This document shows positions 1 through 7,038 of a stretch of 12,316 nt of DNA, one piece after another. Source of the stretch: DASQDN01 sp035630195 (GTDB lineage Bacteria > Acidobacteriota > Terriglobia > Bryobacterales > Bryobacteraceae). The notes under the pieces are model-generated. The model saw only the letters and a list, made by a program, of their open reading frames with translations, was not told where the DNA came from and made no database searches. The first letter of the stretch is position 1; every line of letters starts with the position of its first letter. Made by a program: the position numbers and the translations under genes. The stretch spans positions 1 to 12,316 of the forward strand of contig DASQLD010000315.1 of the NCBI GenBank assembly GCA_035630195.1, written 5' to 3'.

Positions 1-248
1 TCTTGATAGCGCTGCGATTTGACCCAACCTGCCTGTTCGTAGCCGGGATGAATAACTTGCCTGCTCAACATCAACAGTACAAATCGTTGGTGATTGTTCG
101 CCGCGGAATCGATCAGGTGACCGATAATCTGCTTGCGCGACCAGCCGCCGTTTCTCACGGGGGCACTCGCCTCCTCGTCGGAGAGACACCCGAATAGCGC
201 CTCCGTACGAGCGATCGCGGCAGTCAGACTATCAGCAAGCTCCATCAT
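1..248 (-). CDS. DinB-superfamily protein, partial (N-terminal 82 residues)
   Basis: This reading frame starts at an ATG (248-246; a second ATG follows directly at 245) and is still open at the left edge, so the C-terminal part is outside the window. The visible protein begins MMELADSLTAAIARTEALF and has the segment GWSRKQIIGHLIDSAANNHQ at residues 35-54. That matches the first conserved helix-and-histidine block of the DinB/DfsB four-helix family, where the His (here H44) is usually one of three metal ligands. Family members are metal-dependent enzymes, often thiol transferases, or proteins of unknown role; the substrate cannot be told from this fragment. It lies 24 bp downstream of the cheR remnant on the same strand and may once have shared its transcript. 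Upstream there is only a weak purine-rich stretch as ribosome binding site. The family is fairly sure; the function is unknown. Confidence 0.82.
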   Translation of the reverse strand, partial: MMELADSLTAAIARTEALFGCLSDEEASAPVRNGGWSRKQIIGHLIDSAANNHQRFVLLMLSRQVIHPGYEQAGWVKSQRYQ

Positions 249-272
249 GTACAGTGGTCGCCTTATGGAATC

Positions 273-979
273 CTACGCAGGATACTGATAGAAAGTCGCC
301 TGATCGAAGGTTCGTTTCTCGAATTCGATGTCCAGATTTAGAATACTCTCCGCGCATCCAAGCAACAAGAATCCTTGTCCGTACAAACAGTCGCGGATTT
401 CCTTCAGGATGTTTTTCTTGGTCTCTATGTCAAAGTAGATCAGAACATTGCGGCAGAGCACGAGATCGAAGTTTCCAAATGGCTTCATGCTCCTCCCCAG
501 ATCGAACTGCGCGAGCCATGCTCCGAATTCGATCCGAAATCTGCCACTCCATGTCATGTTGATCGAAGTATTTTCCAAATACTCCGCTGGTAGCCCGCGG
601 CTGACTTCTATCTTTCGATAGCGGCCTCTGTGCGCGCGGTCGATCACTTGCGAATTGATGTCGGTCGCCAGAATTCGATAGGTCCAGCCCGGGAGATCCA
701 TCTTGCTGAGCATCATTGCGATGCTATAGGCTTCCTGACCCGTAGACGATGCCGCAGACCAGATATTAAGCTTACGGACGTACTGCCGCGCCTGTACGAG
801 TTCTGGAAGGACGTGCCGCTGAAGCGCCGAAAACGCCTGCTCGTCTCTAAAGAAAAGCGTCTCATTTCGCTTCGACTATTTCCTGCCGCAGCGAGATTCT
901 GCTCGTCATGCTGAGCATGGCGCACAAATCGTTCCAGATGGGTTAAACGCGGTGAGATGGAGGTTCCTGATCGGCTCAT
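273..979 (-). pseudogene. cheR: Degraded chemotaxis protein methyltransferase (cheR)
   Basis: CheR methylates glutamates on chemoreceptors using S-adenosylmethionine. The SAM-binding C-terminal half is in one open frame from about 868 down to the TAG at 273-275. It contains NETLFFRDEQAF, LNIWSAASSTGQEAYSIA, YRILATDINSQVIDRA, FDLVLCRNVLIYFD and LLLGCAES, all hallmark CheR motifs. Upstream of NETLFFRD the frame meets a TAG. The homology continues as LRQEIVEAK in a second frame and as MSRSGTSISPRLTHLERFVR in a third, so there are at least two frameshifts. About 235 codons remain where about 275 are usual, and most of the missing residues belong to the N-terminal helical domain. The start is the ATG at 979-977, which overlaps the cheB stop as ATGA. 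A functional CheR is very unlikely; a C-terminal fragment could in principle still be translated. Confidence 0.85.
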
Positions 980-1122
980 ATGTGCTTTAGAACTTCTCCA
1001 GCGATGTCGTTGAGAGGAACAGTGGCGTCTGCCAGGCCCGTGTTGAAACAGCTCCGGGCATACCCAGACAACGGAACTGGCCTGATCCTGGGCGATGACA
1101 TAAGCCCCCTCTTGTGAAGTTC
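976..1122 (-). pseudogene. cheB: 3' remnant of the chemotaxis methylesterase gene (cheB)
   Basis: Translating the minus strand gives ELHKRGAYVIAQDQASSVVW, then MPGAVS one frame over, then NTGLADATVPLNDIAGEVL and KHI followed by TGA (978-976). This is the extreme C-terminus of the CheB methylesterase domain, which demethylates or deamidates chemoreceptors. Only about 48 codons survive of a usual 340 or so, and they are split by at least two frameshifts. The receiver domain and the catalytic Ser, His and Asp segments are absent. The stop codon overlaps the cheR start as ATGA, the coupling expected of an intact cheB-cheR pair. At its 5' side the fragment runs directly into receptor-like sequence, which marks a deletion junction near 1123-1135. 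It is too short for ORF callers but the motif match is specific. Confidence 0.75.
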
Positions 1123-1787
1123 GGCGGTTCCTGACTTAGCTACTTTGGCGCTCTCATTTGCGCTTTGGAAATTTCACGGATGGAAGCCAGCATGTCTTCG
1201 CTGCGGGCGGCAACGACAGAAACGTTCTTCGATAATTCATCGCTCGCTGAGGAAACGAGAGTGGCCTGATTCGCAGTCAACTCGGCGTTCTTCGCCATCT
1301 TTTTGCTGATCGAGGTCAATTCTTGCGACGAGGCTGCCAGCGACTGCGAATGGCTGATAATCTCGCTCATCGTTCGGCGGAGCGGAGTAACTTCACTGGC
1401 GAAATTTGACCACCTTGAAGGCTTACCGTTCAGGCCAAGAATCGGATTGTACGATGCCTGAATCCAGATTTCATGGCCATTCTTGCCGAACCTTCGATAC
1501 TGCGCGCTGTCGTATTCGCCTCGGTTAAGCCCAGCCCAGAAATCACGATACTTGCGGCTCTGCCGCTCAGTGCCCGCTAACGAAGATGCTGTGGATGACG
1601 CCCTTGAATCTCTTCCAGGCTATATCCCACTGCCGCCAAGAAGTTGGCATTGGCGTCAATGATCGTTCCGTCCATATGGAACGTAATCACGGCCGGGGAT
1701 TGTTGATGGCCGCGATCTGCCCCGCATAGCTGAGGTTCTCGTTGCTTCCAATCACAAACTCTCTGTCAGTTCCGTGTCTTGCTGCAT
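1123..1787 (-). pseudogene. Degraded PAS-domain methyl-accepting chemotaxis protein
   Basis: Read 5' to 3' on the minus strand from the ATG at 1787, the pieces are MQQDTELTES, then VIGSNENLSYAGQIAAIN, VITFHMDGTIIDANANF, LAAVGYSLEEIQGRH, then after a stop ERQSRKYRDFWAGLNRGEY, YRRFGKNGHEIWIQASYNPI and LGLNGKP. These outline a PAS sensor domain of the kind that heads many cytoplasmic MCPs. A stretch without a break (1370-1140) then gives SEIISHSQSLAASSQELTSI and ELSKNVSVVAARSEDMLASI, the start of the MCP signalling helix. The homology continues one frame over as NESAKVAKS and stops where cheB sequence begins. Several frameshifts are needed, and the conserved hairpin tip that contacts CheA and CheW is gone. 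It cannot signal. One sensor-type PAS domain is visible, with the end of a preceding PAS-like linker possible. Confidence 0.8.
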
Positions 1788-1914
1788 AAGGCTACGGAAG
1801 ATTCAAGGGCCGTACGTCAACAACATGTGTGTCGTAGTGACATCGAATCAGCGCCGCTTGGTTCTTGATTAAACGCTGTGGTGTGAGGAGTATGACGTTG
1901 GTCTCAATAGTTTT

Positions 1915-1942
1915 GGATAGCTGAAGGGCTATCAGGCTATCC
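1915..1942. repeat. Nested inverted repeat with tandem GGCTATC copies
   Basis: GATAGC (1916-1921) is inverted as GCTATC (1928-1933) with a 6-base loop. GGATAG (1915-1920) is also inverted as CTATCC (1937-1942). The right arm occurs twice as GGCTATC (1927-1933 and 1935-1941), 8 bp apart, so two mutually exclusive hairpins can form. It lies about 120 bp upstream of the synthetase start, in the gap between divergent genes, where an operator would be expected. No T-tract follows, so it is not a standard terminator. Its function is inferred only from position. Confidence 0.35.
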
Positions 1943-2045
1943 TGCAGAATCGCAAAGTTATATAGGCGCGTGGTCGGATATCTCGAGGGAACCGTTAGTC
2001 ACGCCCTCCATCCAAACGGCAGGACAAAGGGGAGTAGAATCACAC

Positions 2046-2052
2046 GGAAGGA
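2046..2052 (+). promoter_or_regulatory. Ribosome binding site that fixes the acyl-CoA synthetase start
   Basis: GGAAGGA lies 10 bases before ATG 2063. It is the only strong Shine-Dalgarno match in the leader, and it supports starting the protein at MFVPLTPIRF rather than at the in-frame GTG at 1970. Confidence 0.6.
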
Positions 2053-2062
2053 TCTTGCGTCC

Positions 2063-3616
2063 ATGTTCGTACCGCTTACACCTATCCGGTTCCTTTACCG
2101 CGCTGTCGACATCTTTGGAAAACACATTGGGATTGTCTCCGGTGAACACCAGTTTACGTACGCTGAGTTCGGCCGCCGATGTGAGCAGTTGGCGAAGGCT
2201 TTACTTCGGGCCGGCGTACAGCCCGGGGATCGGGTCGCCTTTTTGAGCTTCAATAACCATCAGCTACTCGAGGGATATTACGGAGTGCCAATGGCTGGCG
2301 CGGTCGTCATGCCTCTGAATGTACGGTTAACTGTGTCCGAGTTGAGCGTCATCATCCGGCACGCCGGAGCGCGCATCCTGTTCTATGAACCTGACTTTGA
2401 AGGCATCGCAACGGAGCTACCCGTCGAACGCAAAGTCCGCATAGGCGCCGAGTACGAGTCATTACTCGCGGCCGAGGAACCCGAACGTGTCGACTTTATG
2501 GGTATTGACGAGAATTCGATCGCTGAGTTGTTCTATACCAGCGGGAGTACCGGGACACCCAAAGGCGTCATGTTGTCACACCGCACATTGTATCTCCACG
2601 CGTTTTCTGTGGCGACCTGCTATGTCGAGCCGGTTTCGATGGTGGACTTGCATACCATTCCCCTGTTTCACGCCAATGGCTGGGGTCATGCGCACGCCTC
2701 TACCATGATGGGTGTCAAGCATGTCATGGTCCGAAGGTTCGATCCTGTCGGAGTGTATGAGTTGATCCACAAGCATCGGGCAACCGAGATGAGTCTGGTT
2801 CCGACGATGGCGAATGCGCTTCTGGCTGTGCCGGACACAGACGCTTATGATCTATCCAGCTTGCGACAGATTCAAATCGGTGGCGCTGCGGCCTCACCGG
2901 AACTGATTGAGCGAATGGAGAATCGTTTCCGTTGCCGTGTCTTCGCCGGATATGGTCTGACAGAGACGGCGCCTGTGCTGACTTTTGCCCGACCCAAGCG
3001 CGAACTCACAATCGCGTCGGAGCGCGAGCGTTTCGAACGGCAAGCCATGACGGGTTGGCCGGTACCCGGCGTAGAAGTGCGCGTTGTTGACAATGACGGC
3101 CAGGATGTCCCTCGCGATCGATCGACAATGGGCGAAGTGATCACTCGTTCTGATCATGTTATGACCGGCTACTATGCGGAGCCGGAAGCCACAAACGATG
3201 TGATGGCTGGGGGTTGGTTCCATACAGGAGACATGGCTGTGTGGGATGACGATGGCTATATTCATATTGTCGATCGCAAGAAAGAAATCATCGTCAGTGG
3301 TGGAGAGAACATCTCATCGATCGAAGTTGAGAAGGCGATCGCGGCGCATCCGGAAGTATTTGAATGCGCCGTTGTGGCGGCTCCGGATGATAAATGGGGT
3401 GAGATTCCGGCGGCGATTGTGGTTCGAAAGCCGGGGTCGTCTCTAGATGCCAAAAGTCTTTGCGCATTTCTCGATAATCGTCTAGCGAAGTTCAAAATAC
3501 CGCGGAAGATCGATTTCAGTGAGGAGCCGCTACCGAAAACGGGTACCGGGAAGATACGCAAGCTCGTCTTAAAGGAGCAATATTGGATAGGGAAGGCTAA
3601 GAGGGTGCAAGGGTAA
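2063..3616 (+). CDS. Acyl-CoA synthetase (AMP-forming, long-chain type)
   Basis: This 517-residue enzyme of the ANL (acyl/aryl-CoA synthetase, luciferase) family would activate a carboxylic acid with ATP to an acyl-adenylate and then to the CoA thioester in the cytoplasm. Family motifs appear in order: the phosphate-binding loop YTSGSTGTPKG at 158-168, HANGWGHAH at 203-211, the A5 motif GYGLTET at 296-302, GWFHTGD at 384-390, the hinge region DRKKEIIVSGGENISS at 404-419, and PKTGTGKIRK at 491-500 with the catalytic lysine K497. Length and motif spacing are normal. ATG 2063 is chosen because of its ribosome binding site and because MFVPLTPIRFL is a usual start for this subgroup. The acyl substrate cannot be read from the sequence. 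Next comes a methyltransferase gene 22 bp downstream, so co-transcription is plausible. The last codons and the stop lie in a 14-bp direct repeat. Confidence 0.93.
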   Translation: MFVPLTPIRFLYRAVDIFGKHIGIVSGEHQFTYAEFGRRCEQLAKALLRAGVQPGDRVAFLSFNNHQLLEGYYGVPMAGAVVMPLNVRLTVSELSVIIRHAGARILFYEPDFEGIATELPVERKVRIGAEYESLLAAEEPERVDFMGIDENSIAELFYTSGSTGTPKGVMLSHRTLYLHAFSVATCYVEPVSMVDLHTIPLFHANGWGHAHASTMMGVKHVMVRRFDPVGVYELIHKHRATEMSLVPTMANALLAVPDTDAYDLSSLRQIQIGGAAASPELIERMENRFRCRVFAGYGLTETAPVLTFARPKRELTIASERERFERQAMTGWPVPGVEVRVVDNDGQDVPRDRSTMGEVITRSDHVMTGYYAEPEATNDVMAGGWFHTGDMAVWDDDGYIHIVDRKKEIIVSGGENISSIEVEKAIAAHPEVFECAVVAAPDDKWGEIPAAIVVRKPGSSLDAKSLCAFLDNRLAKFKIPRKIDFSEEPLPKTGTGKIRKLVLKEQYWIGKAKRVQG

Positions 3617-3633
3617 ACAGGTGCAAGGGTAAA
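3604..3633 (+). repeat. Two-copy 14-bp direct repeat across a stop codon and ribosome binding site
   Basis: GGTGCAAGGGTAAA occurs at 3604-3617 and again at 3620-3633, a 16-bp period. The first copy carries the last residues and TAA stop of the acyl-CoA synthetase. The second supplies the purine run AAGGG, which sits 9 bases before the GTG start at 3639. A short tandem duplication is the simplest origin. Confidence 0.75.
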
Positions 3634-3638
3634 TAATA

Positions 3639-4403
3639 GTGTTCTCCTTATGGATGCAGGTAGAAGATAGCGAGCGCGATTTGCTGATTGCGAATCTATG
3701 GGACGCAGGCGCAACAGGGATCACCGAAGAAGATCGCGCGCTTCGGGCGTTCTTCGGCCCCGACAGTAATCCTCAAATCCTCGCTAGACAGTTCTCTGAT
3801 TTCCGGCCCAACGTTCAGGAAGAAGAAGACACGGATTGGGTTCGTTTCGCGCAATCCCAATGGCAGCCATTTCCTGTGGGCGAACGATTCTACCTTGTCC
3901 CGGAGTGGCTCGAAGACGCGGCGCCGGACGAACGATTGCGGCTTGTGATGCACCCGGGTATGGCTTGCGGCAGCGGAACGGCTCCACCAACACGTCTGTG
4001 TTTGATGGCGATGGAAAGGAACCTCGCTGTCGGGCAAAGCGTGATCGATGTGGGAACCGGGGCCGGGATTCTTGCCGATGGAGCGCGCTTACTTGGTGCG
4101 CGGCCGGTGATCGGTTGTGATATCGAGCACGAGGCGACGATGGTCGCGCGCGCCAAGCTCGATCTGTCGATTCCATTATTCACAGGATCCATCCGTTCCG
4201 TACGGTCGAATGCAACCGATTGGGCCGTGTGCAACCTCAACGCCGCGACACTTCGCAACTTGAAGAATGACTTGTTCAGGATTTCGCGATCTCTGATTCT
4301 CAGCGGCTTCAGTGAAGATGAAATGGATAAGGTTGCCGGTATTTTTAATCGGCCTGTCCGCGAGCAGATGGAATTGGACGGATACGGATGCTTGGTAATC
4401 TGA
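3639..4403 (+). CDS. Divergent PrmA-like (ribosomal protein L11-type) methyltransferase
   Basis: The 254-residue protein has the plan of PrmA, which trimethylates ribosomal protein L11. It has an N-terminal alpha/beta domain (FSLWMQVEDSERDLLIANLW, GATGITEED), the linker HPGMACGSGTAPPT at 105-118, a SAM-binding domain with VIDVGTGAGIL at 135-145 and acidic D161 in GCDIE, and CNLNAATLRNL at 199-209 at the position of the conserved Asn-containing motif. In canonical PrmA the linker reads roughly FGTGTHPTT; here the His and several other residues differ, so the target may not be L11. It is slightly shorter than typical PrmA (about 290). The start is GTG 3639, with AAGGG upstream. Its 3' end overlaps the next gene by 16 bp. 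The methyltransferase call is firm; the substrate is uncertain. Confidence 0.78.
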   Translation: MFSLWMQVEDSERDLLIANLWDAGATGITEEDRALRAFFGPDSNPQILARQFSDFRPNVQEEEDTDWVRFAQSQWQPFPVGERFYLVPEWLEDAAPDERLRLVMHPGMACGSGTAPPTRLCLMAMERNLAVGQSVIDVGTGAGILADGARLLGARPVIGCDIEHEATMVARAKLDLSIPLFTGSIRSVRSNATDWAVCNLNAATLRNLKNDLFRISRSLILSGFSEDEMDKVAGIFNRPVREQMELDGYGCLVI

Positions 4404-5638
4404 CACGAAGAGGATTTCTTGCTTGCGGGGTTGCTGCGGCGGCTATTCCTAAGCTCAAGATCGCAGCCGTCGAGCTTTGGCAACTTGAGGGGGAGCGCGA
4501 GGCGGCCGCCGGCGCCAACCGACAACATCAGGTCCAACCGCTCCACATCTATGCGGAGAGCCGGCCTAAAGAATATGTCGAGCCCTCCTCCCCTCCGCTT
4601 GCAAAGTCGCGTATCACATCGATCTATTTAAAGCTGCGCACCGATCTGGGAGTCGAGAGTACCTATGGACCTGTCGACAGTGAAGCAGCAATCGTCATCG
4701 ATCGCCAGTTGAAGTCGTTTCTCATCGGCAAGGATCCGCTTGCCGGAGAGACACTGTGGGATCAAATGCATCGCTCGAACAGGCACTCGAGGGGCGGCGC
4801 GTACATGATGGCGATCAGCGCGGCCGACAACGCCATCTGGGATTTGCGGGGGCAGTACTTCAAGACGCCTGTGTATCGTCTGCTTGGCGGTCCTACGAAG
4901 CCTGCCATTGAGGCCTATTGCAGTACGCTAGGACATTCCGTGCAGCTCGATGCAGTGCGCCGGAAGGCGGCTGAGTTCAAGCAGATGGGGTTCCGCAATC
5001 AGAAATGGTTTCTGGCCTATGGCCCGGGCGATGGATTGGCTGGCCTGCAGAGGAACGTGGATCTCGTGCGAGAGCTCCGCGAGACGGTCGGTGACGACAC
5101 CGATTTGATGTTCGATGCGTTCATGGGCTGGAATCTCGATTACGCAATCGCGTGGTCAAAGCGCGTGGAGCAATATCGCCCGCGATGGATCGAGGAGGCC
5201 TTCCATGCCGATAAGATCGACAGCTTCTCTCAGTTGCGGAAGTCCACATCGATCCCGGTGGCGTCCGGCGAACATTTTTACGGACGCTGGCAAACGCACG
5301 ATTACCTGAAGGCAGGAGCGATCAGCGTGGTTCAAGCCGATCCGGAATGGTGCGGCGGAGTTTCCGAGTTGGCGAAGATCTGTAACATCTCTTCTGTGTA
5401 CGATGCGCAGGTAATACCCCATGGTCACAGTCTGCACGCGGCATTGCACGTCGTTGCGAGCCAGTCACCCATGACGTGTCCTCTCGTCGAGTACCTGTTC
5501 GGGAAGATGCAGTCGTACTATCACTTCGAAAAATATCAGCTCGAGCCTGTGAAGGGGCATATTGAATTGCCCGATCGGGCTGGCTTTGGAATCGAGTTCG
5601 ACGAGGCTAAGATTTTGAAGCGAAGCCAGCTAACGTAG
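4388..5638 (+). CDS. Tat-signal mandelate racemase/enolase-superfamily protein
   Basis: This 416-residue protein belongs to the mandelate racemase/muconate lactonizing enzyme group, which abstracts a proton next to a carboxylate; many members dehydrate sugar acids. The N-terminus LTRRGFLACGVAAAAIP (5-21) has a twin-arginine motif and a short hydrophobic stretch, suggesting export by Tat. The capping domain spans roughly 75-165 (AADNAIWDLRGQYFKTPVYR at 146-164). The barrel carries K206 in QKWF, likely metal ligands D243 (MFDAFMGW), E269 or E270 (WIEEAF) and E295 (ASGEH), and the HGHS motif at 345-348. All the residues expected for activity are present. It overlaps the methyltransferase gene by 16 bp and overlaps the convergent amidase by 32 bp. 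The subgroup with QKWF and IPHGHS resembles sugar-acid dehydratases, but the substrate is not assigned. Confidence 0.88.
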   Translation: MLGNLTRRGFLACGVAAAAIPKLKIAAVELWQLEGEREAAAGANRQHQVQPLHIYAESRPKEYVEPSSPPLAKSRITSIYLKLRTDLGVESTYGPVDSEAAIVIDRQLKSFLIGKDPLAGETLWDQMHRSNRHSRGGAYMMAISAADNAIWDLRGQYFKTPVYRLLGGPTKPAIEAYCSTLGHSVQLDAVRRKAAEFKQMGFRNQKWFLAYGPGDGLAGLQRNVDLVRELRETVGDDTDLMFDAFMGWNLDYAIAWSKRVEQYRPRWIEEAFHADKIDSFSQLRKSTSIPVASGEHFYGRWQTHDYLKAGAISVVQADPEWCGGVSELAKICNISSVYDAQVIPHGHSLHAALHVVASQSPMTCPLVEYLFGKMQSYYHFEKYQLEPVKGHIELPDRAGFGIEFDEAKILKRSQLT

Positions 5639-7001
5639 GAGCGGCGAAAGGACCTCGCGCAGTTTCCAACGCTTCCCCGATGTGAAGCAGCAATTCTTCT
5701 TCGTAGGGACGGCCGACGATTTGGACGCCGATCGGCAACCCTTCCGGCGTCACATCCATGGGAACGACGAGGCTCGGCATCCCAAGTAAATTCCAAGGAG
5801 TCACCGGAGACATCAGATCTAGCAAGCCAAGCTTATGGTCGTCAATTTCCCAGGAGCGTTTTCCGTGCGGGAATGCGGTTGTGGCGCAAACCGGCATTAA
5901 TAATACGGGATAGCGTTTCATCTGCTGCATGAGCGCTGCCCGCATCCGGTCGCGGACCCCAAGGTTCTCCACGACCTCACGGCCGGTGATGATGCGGTTC
6001 GGATCTGTCATGTCCATCAGCTCCGTGCCGGTCCAGTGCGCGTCGGCTTGCTTTCTCTTGACGACATCGCGCGTAAAGGGCGCAGCGAGCTCAACGAAGA
6101 AAAATCGCCAAAGCTCACGAGCTTCTTCGAGTCCAGCCGGAAGAAACCTGTCCGTTGTGAAACCTGAGGACGCAAGCAACCGCGCGGCTTTTGTCACCGC
6201 CGTCCGCATGCACTCCTCTACAGGCTCATCGAGGAATTGTTCGACCACGCCGATGCACTGATTCTCGATCGAGAGCTTCCGCACAGGGACCGGCGCGGAG
6301 AACGGATCGAGTGGATCGTGACCCGAGAGCACCTCAAACAAAAGCTTGACGTCGGCAACCGTACGCGCCATGGGTCCCGCGACGCCCAGGAGGCCACCTG
6401 GATGACTGATCTCAGGGAAATGCCCGGTGGCGGGGACGCGGCCTGGCGTGGGCTTTAAACCGGCTATTCCACAGAAATGGGCAGGAATGCGGATCGATCC
6501 TCCTCCATCGCTTCCAATGCCGCCTGCCGAACAAAAGCTCGCGATCGCTGCCGATTCCCCTCCGCTTGAACCACCGGCCGTGCGGTCTAGATCCCAGGGA
6601 TTGTTGGTTCGTCCTGTGATGAAGTTGTCCGTCTCCCAGTTCGCCAGGAACTCGGGACAGTTCGTCTTGCCGAGAATGATGGCGCCCTCGGCCTTCAATC
6701 GCGCGACAGCCGTGGAATCTTCGCGAGCTACATGGTCCAAGCGGAAACGACTACCGCAGAGCGTCGGCAGACCCTGCATATCGAAGCTGTCTTTGACGGT
6801 CACGGGAATTCCATGCAGAACGCCAGCAGCCGGTTGGTTGGCTGTGGTCTTTGCTTCTTCCGAGAACTGCATCACGAACGCATTGAGATAAGGGTTGAGT
6901 TTCGCGATCTGACGCAAGTGAGCATCGACGAGCTCCACGGGCGACAGCTTGCGCTGACGTATGTGCTCGGTCATTTCAACGAGTGTCAGTCTGTGCGGCA
7001 T
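5607..7001 (-). CDS. Amidase-signature family hydrolase
   Basis: This enzyme of 464 residues hydrolyses or transfers an amide group through the Ser-cisSer-Lys triad. The triad is visible as K70 (PVTVKDSFD), S145 (TAGGSSGGES at 141-150) and S169 (GSDGGGSIRIPA at 163-174). The spacing S145 to S169 is 24 residues, as in fatty-acid amide hydrolase. The C-terminal part has MPSLVVPMDVTPEGLPIG and VQIVGRPYEE, also typical. I start at ATG 7001 because MPHRLTLVEMTEHIRQRKLS matches the family N-terminus. The frame stays open 37 codons further upstream, but that part would run into moeA on the other strand. There is no GatB or GatC partner nearby, so a stand-alone amidase is more likely than GatA. It is divergent from moeA, with 37 bp between the starts. 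Confidence 0.92.
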   Translation of the reverse strand: MPHRLTLVEMTEHIRQRKLSPVELVDAHLRQIAKLNPYLNAFVMQFSEEAKTTANQPAAGVLHGIPVTVKDSFDMQGLPTLCGSRFRLDHVAREDSTAVARLKAEGAIILGKTNCPEFLANWETDNFITGRTNNPWDLDRTAGGSSGGESAAIASFCSAGGIGSDGGGSIRIPAHFCGIAGLKPTPGRVPATGHFPEISHPGGLLGVAGPMARTVADVKLLFEVLSGHDPLDPFSAPVPVRKLSIENQCIGVVEQFLDEPVEECMRTAVTKAARLLASSGFTTDRFLPAGLEEARELWRFFFVELAAPFTRDVVKRKQADAHWTGTELMDMTDPNRIITGREVVENLGVRDRMRAALMQQMKRYPVLLMPVCATTAFPHGKRSWEIDDHKLGLLDLMSPVTPWNLLGMPSLVVPMDVTPEGLPIGVQIVGRPYEEELLLHIGEALETARGPFAAPTLAGFASKS

Positions 7002-7038
7002 CGTTCTTGAGTATCGCTCCTGGCTAAAATGGGTCTTG

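Larger units (their letters stand above)
1788..2062. other. Intergenic region between the dead receptor gene and the acyl-CoA synthetase
   Basis: I find no gene in these 275 bases. The frame of the downstream synthetase stays open back to a GTG at 1970, but the in-frame residues before M2063 resemble nothing in the family, so I treat them as leader. The region holds the inverted/direct repeat at 1915-1942 and a -10-like hexamer TAGAAT at 2035-2040 with no convincing -35 partner. Promoters for the receptor operon (minus strand) and the synthetase (plus strand) would both have to lie here. Confidence 0.5.

Noticed and set aside
713..979. 88-codon minus-strand frame as a separate small gene
   Set aside because: Only its first 20-30 residues are meaningful, as the N-terminus of the broken cheR; the rest is the wrong frame of cheR.
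1970..2062. GTG 1970 as start of the acyl-CoA synthetase
   Set aside because: The extra 31 residues match nothing in the family, whereas ATG 2063 has a good ribosome binding site and the usual N-terminal sequence.
3890..4546. Open frame of 218 codons on the minus strand
   Set aside because: It lies antisense to the methyltransferase and enolase-superfamily genes, has a low-complexity Ser/Arg/Pro-rich translation and shows no recognisable motif.
6961..7038. ATG 6961 as start of moeA
   Set aside because: It lies inside the divergent amidase coding region, lacks a ribosome binding site and adds 26 residues without homology to MoeA.
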